Part shown: piece by piece, positions 8,276 to 21,873 of the stretch
Numbering within the stretch: the stretch's first letter is position 1
Layout: the number at the start of each line of letters is the position of its first letter
NCBI GenBank assembly: GCA_039707655.1
Contig: CM077673.1
Coordinates: 2,180,001 to 2,244,000 of the forward strand
Reading direction: 5' to 3'
DNA from: Elymus sibiricus
Taxonomy: Eukaryota; Streptophyta; Magnoliopsida; Poales; Poaceae
Length of the DNA: 64,000 nt
Position numbers and translations under genes: made by a program
Notes under the pieces: model-generated
What the model was told of the DNA's origin: nothing
Seen by the model: only the letters and a program-made list of their open reading frames with translations
The model's database searches: none

Positions 8276-9812
8276 CCAAAACTCGCAGATTTGGTCCATT
8301 CTTACCAGTTTTCTAAGCTATTATTCACTTTTTTTGGTTGTCGTGGTCGTCCGAACGTTCGGGGAAGGCCGGGGTCAGGTTACGGGGACCTCGCAAAAAC
8401 TCGAAGATTTGGTCCATTCTTACCAGTTTTCTATGCTATTACTCACTCATTTTGGGTCCCGGGGCGATCCAAACGTTCGATGAACCCCGGGGTCCGCTTA
8501 TGGGGAGCTCGCCAAAACTCGCAGATTTTGTCCATTCTGACCAGATTTCTATGCTATCATTCACTGTTTTTCGGTAGTCGTGGTCGTCCGAACATTCGGG
8601 GAAGCCCGGGGTGCGGTTACGGGGACCTCGCCAAAACTAGCAGATTTTGTGTGTCCCGGCTAGTTTCCTATGCTATTAATCACTAATTTTGGGTCCCGAG
8701 GCGATCCAAACGTTCGGGGAACCCCGGGGTCCGCATACGGGGACCTGGCCAAAACTCGCAGATTTGGTCCATTCTTACCAGTTTTCTATGCTATTATTCA
8801 ATGGTTTTTGGTAGTTGTGGTCGTCCGAACGTTCGGGGAAGCTCGGGATGCGGTTACGGGGACCTCGCCAAAACTAACAAATTTTGTCTGTTCCAGCCAG
8901 TTTTCTATGCTATTACTCACTGATTTTGGGTCCCGGGGTGATCCAAACGTTCGGGGAACCCCGGGGTCCGCTTACGGGGACTTCGCCAAAACTCGCAGAT
9001 TGTTCCATTCTTACCAGTTTTCTGTGCTATTATTCACTGTTTTTTGGTTGTCGTGGTCGTCCAAACGTTCGGGGAAGCCCGTGGACCGGTTACGGGGACC
9101 TCGCCAAAACTCACAGATTTGGTCCATTCTTACCTGTTTTCTCTTCTATTACTCAGTGATTTTGGTTCCCGAGGCGATCCAAATGTTCGGGGAACCCCAG
9201 AGTCCGCTTACTGGGACCTCGCCAAAACTCGCAGATTTTGTCCATTCTGACCAGATTTCTATGCTATTATTCACTATTTTTTTGTTGTCGTGGTCATCCG
9301 AACATTCGGGGAAGCCCGTGGACCGGTTACGGGGACCTCGCCAAACTAGCAGATTTTGCCTGTTCCGGCCAGTTTTCTATGCTACTACTCACTAATTTTG
9401 GGTCTCGGGGCGATCCAAAAGTTCGGGAAACCCCGGGGTCTGCTTACGAGCACCTCGCCAAAACTCGCAGATTAAGTCCATTCTGACCAGTTTTCTATGC
9501 TATTACTCATTAATTTTGGGTCCCGGGGTGATCCAAACATTCGGGGAACCCCGGGGTCCGCTTACGGGGACTTCGACAAAACTCGTAGATTTGGTCCGTT
9601 CTTACCAGTTTTCTGTGCTATTATTCACTGTTTTTTGGTTGTCGTGGTCGTCCAAACGTTCGGGGAAGCCCGTGGACCGGTTACGGGGACCTCGCCAAAA
9701 CTCGCAGGTTTGGTCCATTCTTACCAGTTTTCTGTGCTATTATTCCATGTTTTTGGTTGTCGTGGTCGTCCGAACGTTCGGGGAAGCCCGTTGACCGGTT
9801 ACGGGGACCTCA
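8276..9812 (+). repeat. 13-mer HOR, haplotype I
   Basis: This is the first unit with the haplotype I markers: m2 TTCGATGAACC, m4 ATTAATCAC and m8 TTTTCTCTTCTATT. Private changes include GGTCAGG after AAGGCCGG in m1, GATTAAGTCC in m11 and CGTTGACC in m13. m13 has ATTCCATG, as in the unit starting at 5201. Confidence 0.93.
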
Positions 9813-11231
9813 CCAAAACTCGCAGATTTGGTCCATTCTTACCAGTTTTCTAAGCTATTATTCACTTTTTTTGGTTGTCGTGGTCGTCCGAACGTTCGGG
9901 GAAGCCCGGGGTCCGGTTACGGGGACCTCGCAAAAACTCGAAGATTTGGTCCATTCTTACCAGTTTTCTTTGCTATTACTCACTCATTTTGGGTCCCGGG
10001 GCGATCCAAATGTTCGGGGAACCCCGGGGTCCGCTTATGGGGAGCTCGCCAAAACTAGCAGATTTTGTCCATTCTGACCAGATTTCTATGCTATCATTCA
10101 CTGTTTTTCGGTAGTCGTGGTCGTCCGAACATTCGGGGAAGCCCGGGGTGCGGTTACGGGGACCTCGCCAAAACTAGCAGATTTTGTGTGTCCCGGGTAG
10201 TTTCCTATGCTATTACTCACTAATTTTGGGTCCCGGGGCGATCCAAACGTTCGGGGAACCCCGGGGTCCGCATACGGGGACCTGGCCAAAACACGCAGAT
10301 TTGGTCCATTCTTACCAGTTTTCTATGCTATTATTCAATGGTTTTTGGTAGTTGTGGTCGTCCGAACGTTCGGGGAAGCTCGGGATGCGGTTACGGGGAC
10401 CTCGCCAAAACTAACAAATTTTGTCTGTTCCAGCCAGTTTTCTATGCTATTACTCACTGATTTTGGGTCCCGGGGTGATCCAAACGTTCGGGGAACCCCG
10501 GGGTCCGCTTACGGGGACTTCGCCAAAACTCGCAGATTGTTCCATTCTTACCAGTTTTCTGTGCTATTATTCACTGTTTTTTGGTTGTCGTGGTCGTCCA
10601 AACGTTCGGGGAAGCCCGTGGACCGGTTACGGGGACCTCGCCAAAACTCACAGATTTGGTCCATTCTTACCTGTTTTCTATGCTATTACTCAGTGATTTT
10701 GGTTCCCGAGGCGATCCAAATGTTCGGGGAACCCCAGAGTCCGCTTACTGGGACCTCGCCAAAACTCGCAGATTTTGTCCATTCTGACCAGATTTCTATG
10801 CTATTATTCACTGTTTTTTTGTTGTCGTGGTCGTCCGAACATTCGGGGAAGCCCGTGGACCGGTTACGGGGACCTCGCCAAACTAGCAGATTTTGCCTGT
10901 TCCGGCCAGTTTTCTATGCTACTACTCACTAATTTTGGGTCTCGGGGCGATCCAAAAGTTCGAGAAACCCCGGGGTCTGCTTACGAGCACCTCGCCAAAA
11001 CTCGCAGATTTAGTCCATTCTGACCAGTTTTCTATGCTATTACTCATTGATTTTGGGTCCCGGGGTGATCCAAACATTTGGGGAACCCCGGGGTCCGCTT
11101 ACGGGGACTTCGACAAAACTCGTAGATTTGGTCCGTTCTTACCAGTTTTCTGTGCTATTATTCACTGTTTTTTGGTTGTCGTGGTCGTCCAAACGTTCGG
11201 GGAAGCCCGTGGACCGGTTACGGGGACCTCG
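9813..11231 (+). repeat. 12-mer HOR, lacks one monomer
   Basis: This unit is 1419 bp and has m1-m12. The next monomer (11232) starts as m13 and ends as m1, so one monomer is missing relative to the 13-mer. Private changes include TTTTCTTTGC in m2, CCCGGGTAG in m4 and AAAACACGC in m5. m10 has AAGTTCGAGAAACC, shared with the next units. Confidence 0.92.
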
Positions 11232-12768
11232 CCAAAACTCGCAGGTTTGGTCCATTCTTACCAGTTTTCTGTGCTATTATTCACTTTTTTTGGTTGTCGT
11301 GGTCGTCCGAACGTTCGGGGAAGCCCGGGGTCAGGTTACGGGGACCTCGCAAAAACTCGAAGATTTGGTCCATTCTTACCAGTTTTCTATGCTATTACTC
11401 ACTCATTTTGGGTCCCGGGGCGATCCAAAAGTTCGATGAACCCCGGGGTCCGCTTATGGGGAGCTCGCCAAAACTCGCAGATTTTGTCCATTCTGACCAG
11501 ATTTCTATGCTATCATTCACTGTTTTTCGGTAGTCGTGGTCGTCCGAACATTCGGGGAAGCCCGGGGTGCGGTTACGGGGACCTCGCCAAAACTAGCAGA
11601 TTTTGTGTGTCCCGGCTAGTTTCCTATGCTATTAATCACTAATTTTGGGTCCCGAGGCGATCCAAACGTTCGGGGAACCCCGGGGTCCGCATACGGGGAC
11701 CTGGCCAAAACTCGCAGATTTGGTCCATTCTTACCAGTTTTCTATGCTATTATTCAATGGTTTTTGGTAGTTGTGGTCGTCCGAACGTTCGGGGAAGCTC
11801 GGGATGCGGTTACGGGGACCTCGCCAAAACTAACAAATTTTGTCTGTTCCAGCCAGTTTTCTATGCTATTACTCACTGATTTTGGGTCCCGGGGTGATCC
11901 AAACGTTCGGGGAACCCCGGGGTCCGCTTACGGGGACATCGCCAAAACTCGTAGATTGTTCCATTCTTACCAGTTTTCTGTGCTATTATTCACTGTTTTT
12001 TGGTTGTCGTGGTCGTCCAAACGTTCGGGGAAGCCCGTGGACCGGTTACGGGGACCTCGCCAAAACTCACAGATTTGGTCCATTCTTACCTGTTTTCTAT
12101 GCTATTACTCAGTGATTTTGGTACCCGAGGCGATCCAAATGTTCGGGGAACACCAGAGTCCGCTTACTGGGACCTCGCGAAAACTCGCAGATTTTGGCCA
12201 TTCTGACCAGATTTCTATGCTATTATTCACTGTTTTTTTGTTGTCGTGGTCGTCCGAACATTCGGGGAAGCCCGTGGACCGGTTACGGGGACCTCGCCAA
12301 ACTAGCAGATTTTGCCTGTTCCGGCCAGTTTTCTATGCTACTACTCACTAATTTTGGGTCTCGGGGCGATCCAAAAGTTCGAGAAACCCCGGGGTCTGCT
12401 TACGAGCACCTCGCCAAAACTCGCAGATTTAGTCCATTCTGACCAGTTTTCTATGCTATTACTCATTGATTTTGGGTCCCGGGGTGATCCAAACATTTGG
12501 GGAACCCCGGGGTCCGCTTACGGGGACTTCGACAAAACTCGTAGATTTGGTCCGTTCTTACCAGTTTTCTGTGCTATTATTCACTGTTTTTTGGTTGTCG
12601 TGGTCGTCCAAACGTTCGGGGAAGCCCGTGGACCGGTTACGGGGACCTCGCCAAAACTCGCAGGTTTGGTCCATTCTTACCAGTTTTCTGTGCTATTATT
12701 CACTGTTTTTGGTTGTCGTAGTCGTCCGAACGTTCGGGGAAGCCCGTGGACCGGTTACGGGGACCTCA
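11232..12768 (+). repeat. 13-mer HOR, first unit of the 5321-bp superrepeat
   Basis: It opens with a chimeric m13/m1 monomer (11232-11349): GCAGGTTTGG and TTCTGTGC from m13, then the seven-T run and CCCGGGGTC of m1. Markers are AAAAGTTCGATG in m2, GGGGACATCG in m6, and GGTACCCG, AACACCAG and CTCGCGAAAA in m8. The same set recurs 5321 bp downstream. Confidence 0.92.
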
Positions 12769-14305
12769 CCAAAACTCGCAGATTTGGTCCATTCTTACCA
12801 GTTTTCTAAGCTATTATTCACTTTTTTTGGTTGTCGTGGTCGTCCGAACGTTCGGGGAAGCCCGGGGTCCGGTTACGGGGACCTCGCAAAAACTCGAAGA
12901 TTTGGTCCATTCTTACCAGTTTTCTATGCTATTACTCACTCATTTTGGGTCCCGGGGCGATCCAAATGTTCGGGGAACCCCGGGGTCCGCTTATGGGGAG
13001 CTCGCCAAAACTCCCAGATTTTGTCCATTCTGACCAGATTTCTATGCTATCATTCACTGTTTTTCGGTAGTCGTGGTTGTCCGAACATTCGGGGAAGCCC
13101 GGGGTGCGGTTACGGGGACCTCGCCAAAACTAGCAGATTTTGTGTGTCCCGGCTAGTTTCCTATGCTATTACTCACTAATTTTGGGTCCCGGGGCGATCC
13201 AAACGTTCGGGGAACCCCGGGGTCCGCATACGGGGACCTGGCCAAAACTCGCAGATTTGGTCCATTCTTACCAGTTTTCTATGCTATTATTCAATGGTTT
13301 TTGGTAGTTGTGGTCGTCCGAACGTTCGAGGAAGCTCGGGATGCGGTTACGGGGACCTCGCCAAAACTAACAAATTTTGTCTGTTCCAGCCAGTTTTCTA
13401 TGCTATTACTCACTGATTTTGGGTCCCGGGGTGATCCAAACGTTCGGGGAACCCCGGGGTCCGCTTACGGGGACATCGCCAAAACTCGCAGATTGTTCCA
13501 TTCTTACCAGTTTTCTGTGCTATTATTCACTGTTTTTTGGTTGTCGTGGTCGTCCAAACGTTCGGGGAAGCCCGTGGACCGGTTACGGGGACCTCGCCAA
13601 AACTCACAGATTTGGTCCATTCTTACCTGTTTTCTATGCTATTACTCAGTGATTTTGGTTCCCGAGGCGATCCAAATGTTCGGGGAACCCCAGAGTCCGC
13701 TTACTAGGACCTCGCCAAAACTCGCAGATTTTGTCCATTCTGACAAGATTTCTATGCTATTATTCACTGTTTTTTTGTTGTCGTGGTCGTCCGAACATTC
13801 GGGGAAGCCCGTGGACCGGTTACGGGGACCTCGCCAAACTAGCAGATTTTGCCTGTTCCGGCCAGTTTTCTATGCTACTACTCACTAATTTTGGGTCTCG
13901 GGGCGATCCAAAAGTTCGAGAAACCCCGGGGTCTGCTTACGAGCACCTCGCCAAAACTCGCAGATTTAGTCCATTCTGACCAGTTTTCTATGCTATTACT
14001 CATTGATTTTGGGTCCCGGGGTGATCCAAACATTTGGGGAACCCCGGGGTCCGCTTACGGGGACTTCGACAAAACTCGTAGATTTGGTCCGTTCTTACCA
14101 GTTTTCTGTGCTATTATTCACTGTTTTTTGGTTGTCGTGGTCGTCCAAACGTTCGGGGAAGCCCGTGGACCGGTTACGGGGACCTCGCCAAAACTCGCAG
14201 GTTTGGTCCATTCTTACCAGTTTTCTGTGCTATTATTCACTGTTTTTGGTTGTCGTAGTCGTCCGAACGTTCGGGGAAGCCCGTGGACCGGTTACGGGGA
14301 CCTCA
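12769..14305 (+). repeat. 13-mer HOR, second unit of the 5321-bp superrepeat
   Basis: Markers are ACTCCCAG at the start of m3, GTGGTTGTCC in m3, GTTCGAGGAAGC in m5, TTACTAGGACC in m8 and CTGACAAG in m9. All recur in the unit starting at 18090. Confidence 0.93.
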
Positions 14306-15842
14306 CCAAAACTCGCAGATTTGGTCCATTCTTACCAGTTTTCTAAGCTATTATTCACTTTTTTTGGTTGTCGTGGTCGTCCGAACGTTCGGGGAAGCCC
14401 GGGGTCAGGTTACGGGGACCTCGCAAAAACTCGAAGATTTGGTCCATTCTTACCAGTTTTCTATGCTATTACTCACTCATTTTGGGTCCCGGGGCGATCC
14501 AAAAGTTCGATGAACCCCGGGGTCCGCTTATGGGGAGCTCGCCAAAACTCGCAGATTTTGTCCATTCTGACCAGATTTCTATGCTATCATTCACTGTTTT
14601 TCGGTAGTCGTGGTCGTCCGAACATTCGGGGAAGCCCGGGGTGCGGTTACGGGGACCTCGCCAAAACTAGCAGATTTTGTGTGTCCCGGCTAGTTTCCTA
14701 TGCTATTAATCACTAATTTTGGGTCCCGAGGCGATCCAAACGTTCGGGGAACCCCGGGGTCCGCATACGGGGACCTGGCCAAAACTCGCAGATTTGGTCC
14801 ATTCTTACCAGTTTTCTATGCTATTATTCAATGGTTTTTGGTAGTTGTGGTCGTCCGAACGTTCGGGGAAGCTCGGGATGCGGTTACGGGGACCTCGCCA
14901 AAACTAACAAATTTTGTCTGTTCCAGCCAGTTTTCTATGCTATTACTCACTGATTTTGGGTCCCGGGGTGATCCAAACGTTCGGGGAACCCCGGGGTCCG
15001 CTTACGGGGACTTCGCCAAAACTCGCAGATTGTTCCATTCTTACCAGTTTTCTGTGCTATTATTCACTGTTTTTTGGTTGTCATGGTCGTCCAAACGTTC
15101 GGGGAAGCCCGTGGACCGGTTACGGGGACCTCGCCAAAACTCACAGATTTGGTCCATTCTTACCTGTTTTCTCTTCTATTACTCAGTGATTTTGGTTCCC
15201 GAGGCGATCCAAATGTTCGGGGAACCCCAGAGTCCGCTTACTGGGACCTCGCCAAAACTCGCAGATTTTGTCCATTCTGACCAGATTTCTATGCTATTAT
15301 TCACTGTTTTTTTGTTGTCGTGGTCGTCCGAACATTCGGGGAAGCCCGTGGACCGGTTACGGGGACCTCGCCAAACTAGCAGATTTTGCCTGTTCCGGCC
15401 AGTTTTCTATGCTACTACTCACTAATTTTGGGTCTCGGGGCGATCCAAAAGTTCGGGAAACCCCGGGGTCTGCTTACGAGCACCTCGCCAAAACTCGCAG
15501 ATTTAGTCCATTCTGACCAGTTTTCTATGCTATTACTCATTGATTTTGGGTCCCGGGGTGATCCAAACATTCGGGGAACCCCGGGGTCCGCTTACGGGGA
15601 CTTCGACAAAACTCGTAGATTTGGTCCGTTCTTACCAGTTTTCTGTGCTATTATTCACTGTTTTTTGGTTGTCGTGGTCGTCCAAACGTTCGGGGAAGCC
15701 CGTGGACCGGTTACGGGGACCTCGCCAAAACTCGCAGGTTTGGTCCATTCTGACCAGTTTTCTGTGCTATTATTCACTGTTTTTGGTTGTCGTGGTCATC
15801 CGAACGTTCGGGGAAGCCCGTGGACCGGTTACGGGGACCTCA
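14306..15842 (+). repeat. 13-mer HOR, haplotype I, third unit of superrepeat
   Basis: It carries the haplotype I markers (TTCGATG in m2, ATTAATCAC in m4, CTCTTCTATT in m8), GTCATGGTCG in m7 and GTGGTCATCC in m13. It recurs in the unit starting at 19627. Confidence 0.93.
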
Positions 15843-16552
15843 CCAAAACTCGCAGATTTGGTCCATTCTTACCAGTTTTCTAAGCTATTATTCACTTTTT
15901 TTGGTTGTCCTGGTCGTCCGAACGTTCGGGGAAGCCCGGGGTCCGGTTACGGGGACCTCGCAAAAACTCGAAGATTTGGTCCATTCTTACCAGTTTTCTA
16001 TGCTATTACTCACTCATTTTGGGTCCCAGGGCGATCCAAATGTTCGGGGAACCCCGGGGTCCGCTTATGGGGAGCTCGCCAAAACTCGCAGATTTTGTCC
16101 ATTCTGACCAGATTTCTATGCTATCATTCACTGTTTTTCGGTAGTCGTGGTCGTCCGAACATTCGGGGAAGCCCGGGGTGCGGTTACGGGGACCTCGCCA
16201 AAACTAGCAGATTTTGTGTGTCCCGGCTAGTTTCCTATGCTATTACTCACTAATTTTGGGTCCCGGGGCGATCCAAACGTTCGGGGAACCCCGGGGTCTG
16301 CTTACGAGCACCTCGCCAAAACTCGCAGATTTAGTCCATTCTGACCAGTTTTCTATGCTATTACTCATTGATTTTGGGTCCCGGGGTGATCCAAACATTT
16401 GGGGAACCCCGGGGTCCGCTTACGGGGACTTCGACAAAACTCGTAGATTTGGTCCGTTCTTACCAGTTTTCTGTGCTATTATTCACTGTTTTTTGGTTGT
16501 CGTGGTCGTCCAAACGTTCGGGGAAGCCCGTGGACCGGTTACGGGGACCTCA
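15843..16552 (+). repeat. 6-mer HOR (m1, m2, m3, m4/m10, m11, m12/m13)
   Basis: This unit is 710 bp. The fourth monomer (16198-16315) starts as m4 and ends as m10, removing six monomers. The last (16434-16552) starts as m12 but ends with the CCTCA of m13, removing one more. 13 minus 7 gives the observed six. m1 has TTGTCCTGG and m2 has CCCAGGGCG. Confidence 0.92.
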
Positions 16553-18089
16553 CCAAAACTCGCAGATTTGGTCCATTCTTACCAGTTTTCTAAGCTATTA
16601 TTCACTTTTTTTGGTTGTCGTGGTCGTCCGAACGTTCGGGGAAGCCCGGGGTCAGGTTACGGGGACCTCGCAAAAACTCGAAGATTTGGTCCATTCTTAC
16701 CAGTTTTCTATGCTATTACTCACTCATTTTGGGTCCCGGGGCGATCCAAAAGTTCGATGAACCCCGGGGTCCGCTTATGGGGAGCTCGCCAAAACTCGCA
16801 GATTTTGTCCATTCTGACCAGATTTCTATGCTATCATTCACTGTTTTTCGGTAGTCGTGGTCGTCCGAACATTCGGGGAAGCCCGGGGTGCGGTTACGGG
16901 GACCTCGCCAAAACTAGCAGATTTTGTGTGTCCCGGCTAGTTTCCTATGCTATTAATCACTAATTTTGGGTCCCGAGGCGATCCAAACGTTCGGGGAACC
17001 CCGGGGTCCGCATACGGGGACCTGGCCAAAACTCCCAGATTTGGTCCATTCTTACCAGTTTTCTATGCTATTATTCAATGGTTTTTGGTAGTTGTGGTCG
17101 TCCGAACGTTCGGGGAAGCTCGGGATGCGGTTACGGGGACCTCGCCAAAACTAACAAATTTTGTCTGTTCCAGCCAGTTTTCTATGCTATTACTCACTGA
17201 TTTTGGGTCCCGGGGTGATCCAAACGTTCGGGGAACCCCGGGGTCCGCTTACGGGGACATCGCCAAAACTCGTAGATTGTTCCATTCTTACCAGTTTTCT
17301 GTGCTATTATTCACTGTTTTTTGGTTGTCGTGGTCGTCCAAACGTTCGGGGAAGCCCGTGGACCGGTTACGGGGACCTCGCCAAAACTCACAGATTTGGT
17401 CCATTCTTACCTGTTTTCTATGCTATTACTCAGTGATTTTGGTACCCGAGGCGATCCAAATGTTCGGGGAACACCAGAGTCCGCTTACTGGGACCTCGCG
17501 AAAACTCGCAGATTTTGGCCATTCTGACCAGATTTCTATGCTATTATTCACTGTTTTTTTGTTGTCGTGGTCGTCCGAACATTCGGGGAAGCCCGTGGAC
17601 CGGTTACGGGGACCTCGCCAAACTAGCAGATTTTGCCTGTTCCGGCCAGTTTTCTATGCTACTACTCACTAATTTTGGGTCTCGGGGCGATCCAAAAGTT
17701 CGAGAAACCCCGGGGTCTGCTTACGAGCACCTCGCCAAAACTCGCAGATTTAGTCCATTCTGACCAGTTTTCTATGCTATTACTCATTGATTTTGGGTCC
17801 CGGGGTGATCCAAACATTTGGGGAACCCCGGGGTCCGCTTACGGGGACTTCGACAAAACTCGTAGATTTGGTCCGTTCTTACCAGTTTTCTGTGCTATTA
17901 TTCACTGTTTTTTGGTTGTCGTGGTCGTCCAAACGTTCGGGGAAGCCCGTGGACCGGTTACGGGGACCTCGCCAAAACTCGCAGGTTTGGTCCATTCTTA
18001 CCAGTTTTCTGTGCTATTATTCACTGTTTTTGGTTGTCGTAGTCGTCCGAACGTTCGGGGAAGCCCGTGGACCGGTTACGGGGACCTCA
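16553..18089 (+). repeat. 13-mer HOR, superrepeat copy 2, unit 1
   Basis: It matches the unit at 11232 except that its first monomer is an ordinary m1 and m5 begins ACTCCCAG near 17033. It keeps GGGGACATCG in m6 and AACACCAG in m8. Confidence 0.93.
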
Positions 18090-19626
18090 CCAAAACTCGC
18101 AGATTTGGTCCATTCTTACCAGTTTTCTAAGCTATTATTCACTTTTTTTGGTTGTCGTGGTCGTCCGAACGTTCGGGGAAGCCCGGGGTCCGGTTACGGG
18201 GACCTCGCAAAAACTCGAAGATTTGGTCCATTCTTACCAGTTTTCTATGCTATTACTCACTCATTTTGGGTCCCGGGGCGATCCAAATGTTCGGGGAACC
18301 CCGGGGTCCGCTTATGGGGAGCTCGCCAAAACTCCCAGATTTTGTCCATTCTGACCAGATTTCTATGCTATCATTCACTGTTTTTCGGTAGTCGTGGTTG
18401 TCCGAACATTCGGGGAAGCCCGGGGTGCGGTTACGGGGACCTCGCCAAAACTAGCAGATTTTGTGTGTCCCGGCTAGTTTCCTATGCTATTACTCACTAA
18501 TTTTGGGTCCCGGGGCGATCCAAACGTTCGGGGAACCCCGGGGTCCGCATACGGGGACCTGGCCAAAACTCGCAGATTTGGTCCATTCTTACCAGTTTTC
18601 TATGCTATTATTCAATGGTTTTTGGTAGTTGTGGTCGTCCGAACGTTCGAGGAAGCTCGGGATGCGGTTACGGGGACCTCGCCAAAACTAACAAATTTTG
18701 TCTGTTCCAGCCAGTTTTCTATGCTATTACTCACTGATTTTGGGTCCCGGGGTGATCCAAACGTTCGGGGAACCCCGGGGTCCGCTTACGGGGACATCGC
18801 CAAAACTCGCAGATTGTTCCATTCTTACCAGTTTTCTGTGCTATTATTCACTGTTTTTTGGTTGTCGTGGTCGTCCAAACGTTCGGGGAAGCCCGTGGAC
18901 CGGTTACGGGGACCTCGCCAAAACTCACAGATTTGGTCCATTCTTACCTGTTTTCTATGCTATTACTCAGTGATTTTGGTTCCCGAGGCGATCCAAATGT
19001 TCGGGGAACCCCAGAGTCCGCTTACTAGGACCTCGCCAAAACTCGCAGATTTTGTCCATTCTGACAAGATTTCTATGCTATTATTCACTGTTTTTTTGTT
19101 GTCGTGGTCGTCCGAACATTCGGGGAAGCCCGTGGACCGGTTACGGGGACCTCGCCAAACTAGCAGATTTTGCCTGTTCCGGCCAGTTTTCTATGCTACT
19201 ACTCACTAATTTTGGGTCTCGGGGCGATCCAAAAGTTCGAGAAACCCCGGGGTCTGCTTACGAGCACCTCGCCAAAACTCGCAGATTTAGTCCATTCTGA
19301 CCAGTTTTCTATGCTATTACTCATTGATTTTGGGTCCCGGGGTGATCCAAACATTTGGGGAACCCCGGGGTCCGCTTACGGGGACTTCGACAAAACTCGT
19401 AGATTTGGTCCGTTCTTACCAGTTTTCTGTGCTATTATTCACTGTTTTTTGGTTGTCGTGGTCGTCCAAACGTTCGGGGAAGCCCGTGGACCGGTTACGG
19501 GGACCTCGCCAAAACTCGCAGGTTTGGTCCATTCTTACCAGTTTTCTGTGCTATTATTCACTGTTTTTGGTTGTCGTAGTCGTCCGAACGTTCGGGGAAG
19601 CCCGTGGACCGGTTACGGGGACCTCA
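18090..19626 (+). repeat. 13-mer HOR, superrepeat copy 2, unit 2
   Basis: It matches the unit at 12769, including ACTCCCAG in m3, GTTCGAGGAAGC in m5 and TTACTAGGACC in m8. Confidence 0.93.
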
Positions 19627-21163
19627 CCAAAACTCGCAGATTTGGTCCATTCTTACCAGTTTTCTAAGCTATTATTCACTTTTTTTGGTTGTCGTGGTCG
19701 TCCGAACGTTCGGGGAAGCCCGGGGTCAGGTTACGGGGACCTCGCAAAAACTCGAAGATTTGGTCCATTCTTACCAGTTTTCTATGCTATTACTCACTCA
19801 TTTTGGGTCCCGGGGCGATCCAAAAGTTCGATGAACCCCGGGGTCCGCTTATGGGGAGCTCGCCAAAACTCGCAGATTTTGTCCATTCTGACCAGATTTC
19901 TATGCTATCATTCACTGTTTTTCGGTAGTCGTGGTCGTCCGAACATTCGGGGAAGCCCGGGGTGCGGTTACGGGGACCTCGCCAAAACTAGCAGATTTTG
20001 TGTGTCCCGGCTAGTTTCCTATGCTATTAATCACTAATTTTGGGTCCCGAGGCGATCCAAACGTTCGGGGAACCCCGGGGTCCGCATACGGGGACCTGGC
20101 CAAAACTCGCAGATTTGGTCCATTCTTACCAGTTTTCTATGCTATTATTCAATGGTTTTTGGTAGTTGTGGTCGTCCGAACGTTCGGGGAAGCTCGGGAT
20201 GCGGTTACGGGGACCTCGCCAAAACTAACAAATTTTGTCTGTTCCAGCCAGTTTTCTATGCTATTACTCACTGATTTTGGGTCCCGGGGTGATCCAAACG
20301 TTCGGGGAACCCCGGGGTCCGCTTACGGGGACTTCGCCAAAACTCGCAGATTGTTCCATTCTTACCAGTTTTCTGTGCTATTATTCACTGTTTTTTGGTT
20401 GTCATGGTCGTCCAAACGTTCGGGGAAGCCCGTGGACCGGTTACGGGGACCTCGCCAAAACTCACAGATTTGGTCCATTCTTACCTGTTTTCTCTTCTAT
20501 TACTCAGTGATTTTGGTTCCCGAGGCGATCCAAATGTTCGGGGAACCCCAGAGTCCGCTTACTGGGACCTCGCCAAAACTCGCAGATTTTGTCCATTCTG
20601 ACCAGATTTCTATGCTATTATTCACTGTTTTTTTGTTGTCGTGGTCGTCCGAACATTCGGGGAAGCCCGTGGACCGGTTACGGGGACCTCGCCAAACTAG
20701 CAGATTTTGCCTGTTCCGGCCAGTTTTCTATGCTACTACTCACTAATTTTGGGTCTCGGGGCGATCCAAAAGTTCGGGAAACCCCGGGGTCTGCTTACGA
20801 GCACCTCGCCAAAACTCGCAGATTTAGTCCATTCTGACCAGTTTTCTATGCTATTACTCATTGATTTTGGGTCCCGGGGTGATCCAAACATTCGGGGAAC
20901 CCCGGGGTCCGCTTACGGGGACTTCGACAAAACTCGTAGATTTGGTCCGTTCTTACCAGTTTTCTGTGCTATTATTCACTGTTTTTTGGTTGTCGTGGTC
21001 GTCCAAACGTTCGGGGAAGCCCGTGGACCGGTTACGGGGACCTCGCCAAAACTCGCAGGTTTGGTCCATTCTGACCAGTTTTCTGTGCTATTATTCACTG
21101 TTTTTGGTTGTCGTGGTCATCCGAACGTTCGGGGAAGCCCGTGGACCGGTTACGGGGACCTCA
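19627..21163 (+). repeat. 13-mer HOR, superrepeat copy 2, unit 3
   Basis: It matches the unit at 14306, with the haplotype I markers, GTCATGGTCG in m7 and GTGGTCATCC in m13. Confidence 0.93.
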
Positions 21164-21873
21164 CCAAAACTCGCAGATTTGGTCCATTCTTACCAGTTTT
21201 CTAAGCTATTATTCACTTTTTTTGGTTGTCCTGGTCGTCCGAACGTTCGGGGAAGCCCGGGGTCCGGTTACGGGGACCTCGCAAAAACTCGAAGATTTGG
21301 TCCATTCTTACCAGTTTTCTATGCTATTACTCACTCATTTTGGGTCCCAGGGCGATCCAAATGTTCGGGGAACCCCGGGGTCCGCTTATGGGGAGCTCGC
21401 CAAAACTCGCAGATTTTGTCCATTCTGACCAGATTTCTATGCTATCATTCACTGTTTTTCGGTAGTCGTGGTCGTCCGAACATTCGGGGAAGCCCGGGGT
21501 GCGGTTACGGGGACCTCGCCAAAACTAGCAGATTTTGTGTGTCCCGGCTAGTTTCCTATGCTATTACTCACTAATTTTGGGTCCCGGGGCGATCCAAACG
21601 TTCGGGGAACCCCGGGGTCTGCTTACGAGCACCTCGCCAAAACTCGCAGATTTAGTCCATTCTGACCAGTTTTCTATGCTATTACTCATTGATTTTGGGT
21701 CCCGGGGTGATCCAAACATTTGGGGAACCCCGGGGTCCGCTTACGGGGACTTCGACAAAACTCGTAGATTTGGTCCGTTCTTACCAGTTTTCTGTGCTAT
21801 TATTCACTGTTTTTTGGTTGTCGTGGTCGTCCAAACGTTCGGGGAAGCCCGTGGACCGGTTACGGGGACCTCA
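21164..21873 (+). repeat. 6-mer HOR, superrepeat copy 2
   Basis: It is 710 bp with the same m4/m10 (21519-21636) and m12/m13 (21755-21873) chimeras as the unit at 15843. It was copied with the 5321-bp block rather than formed again. Confidence 0.93.

Larger units (their letters stand above)
11287..21873. repeat. 5321-bp superrepeat present twice in tandem
   Basis: The unit order 13, 13, 13, 6 from about 11287 to 16552 recurs from about 16608 to 21873 at an offset of exactly 5321 bp, equal to 45 monomers. Private markers in each sub-unit recur at that offset. One clear difference is CTCCCAGATTT at about 17033 where the first copy has CTCGCAGATTT. This is a third level of organisation above the HOR. 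Confidence 0.92.
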
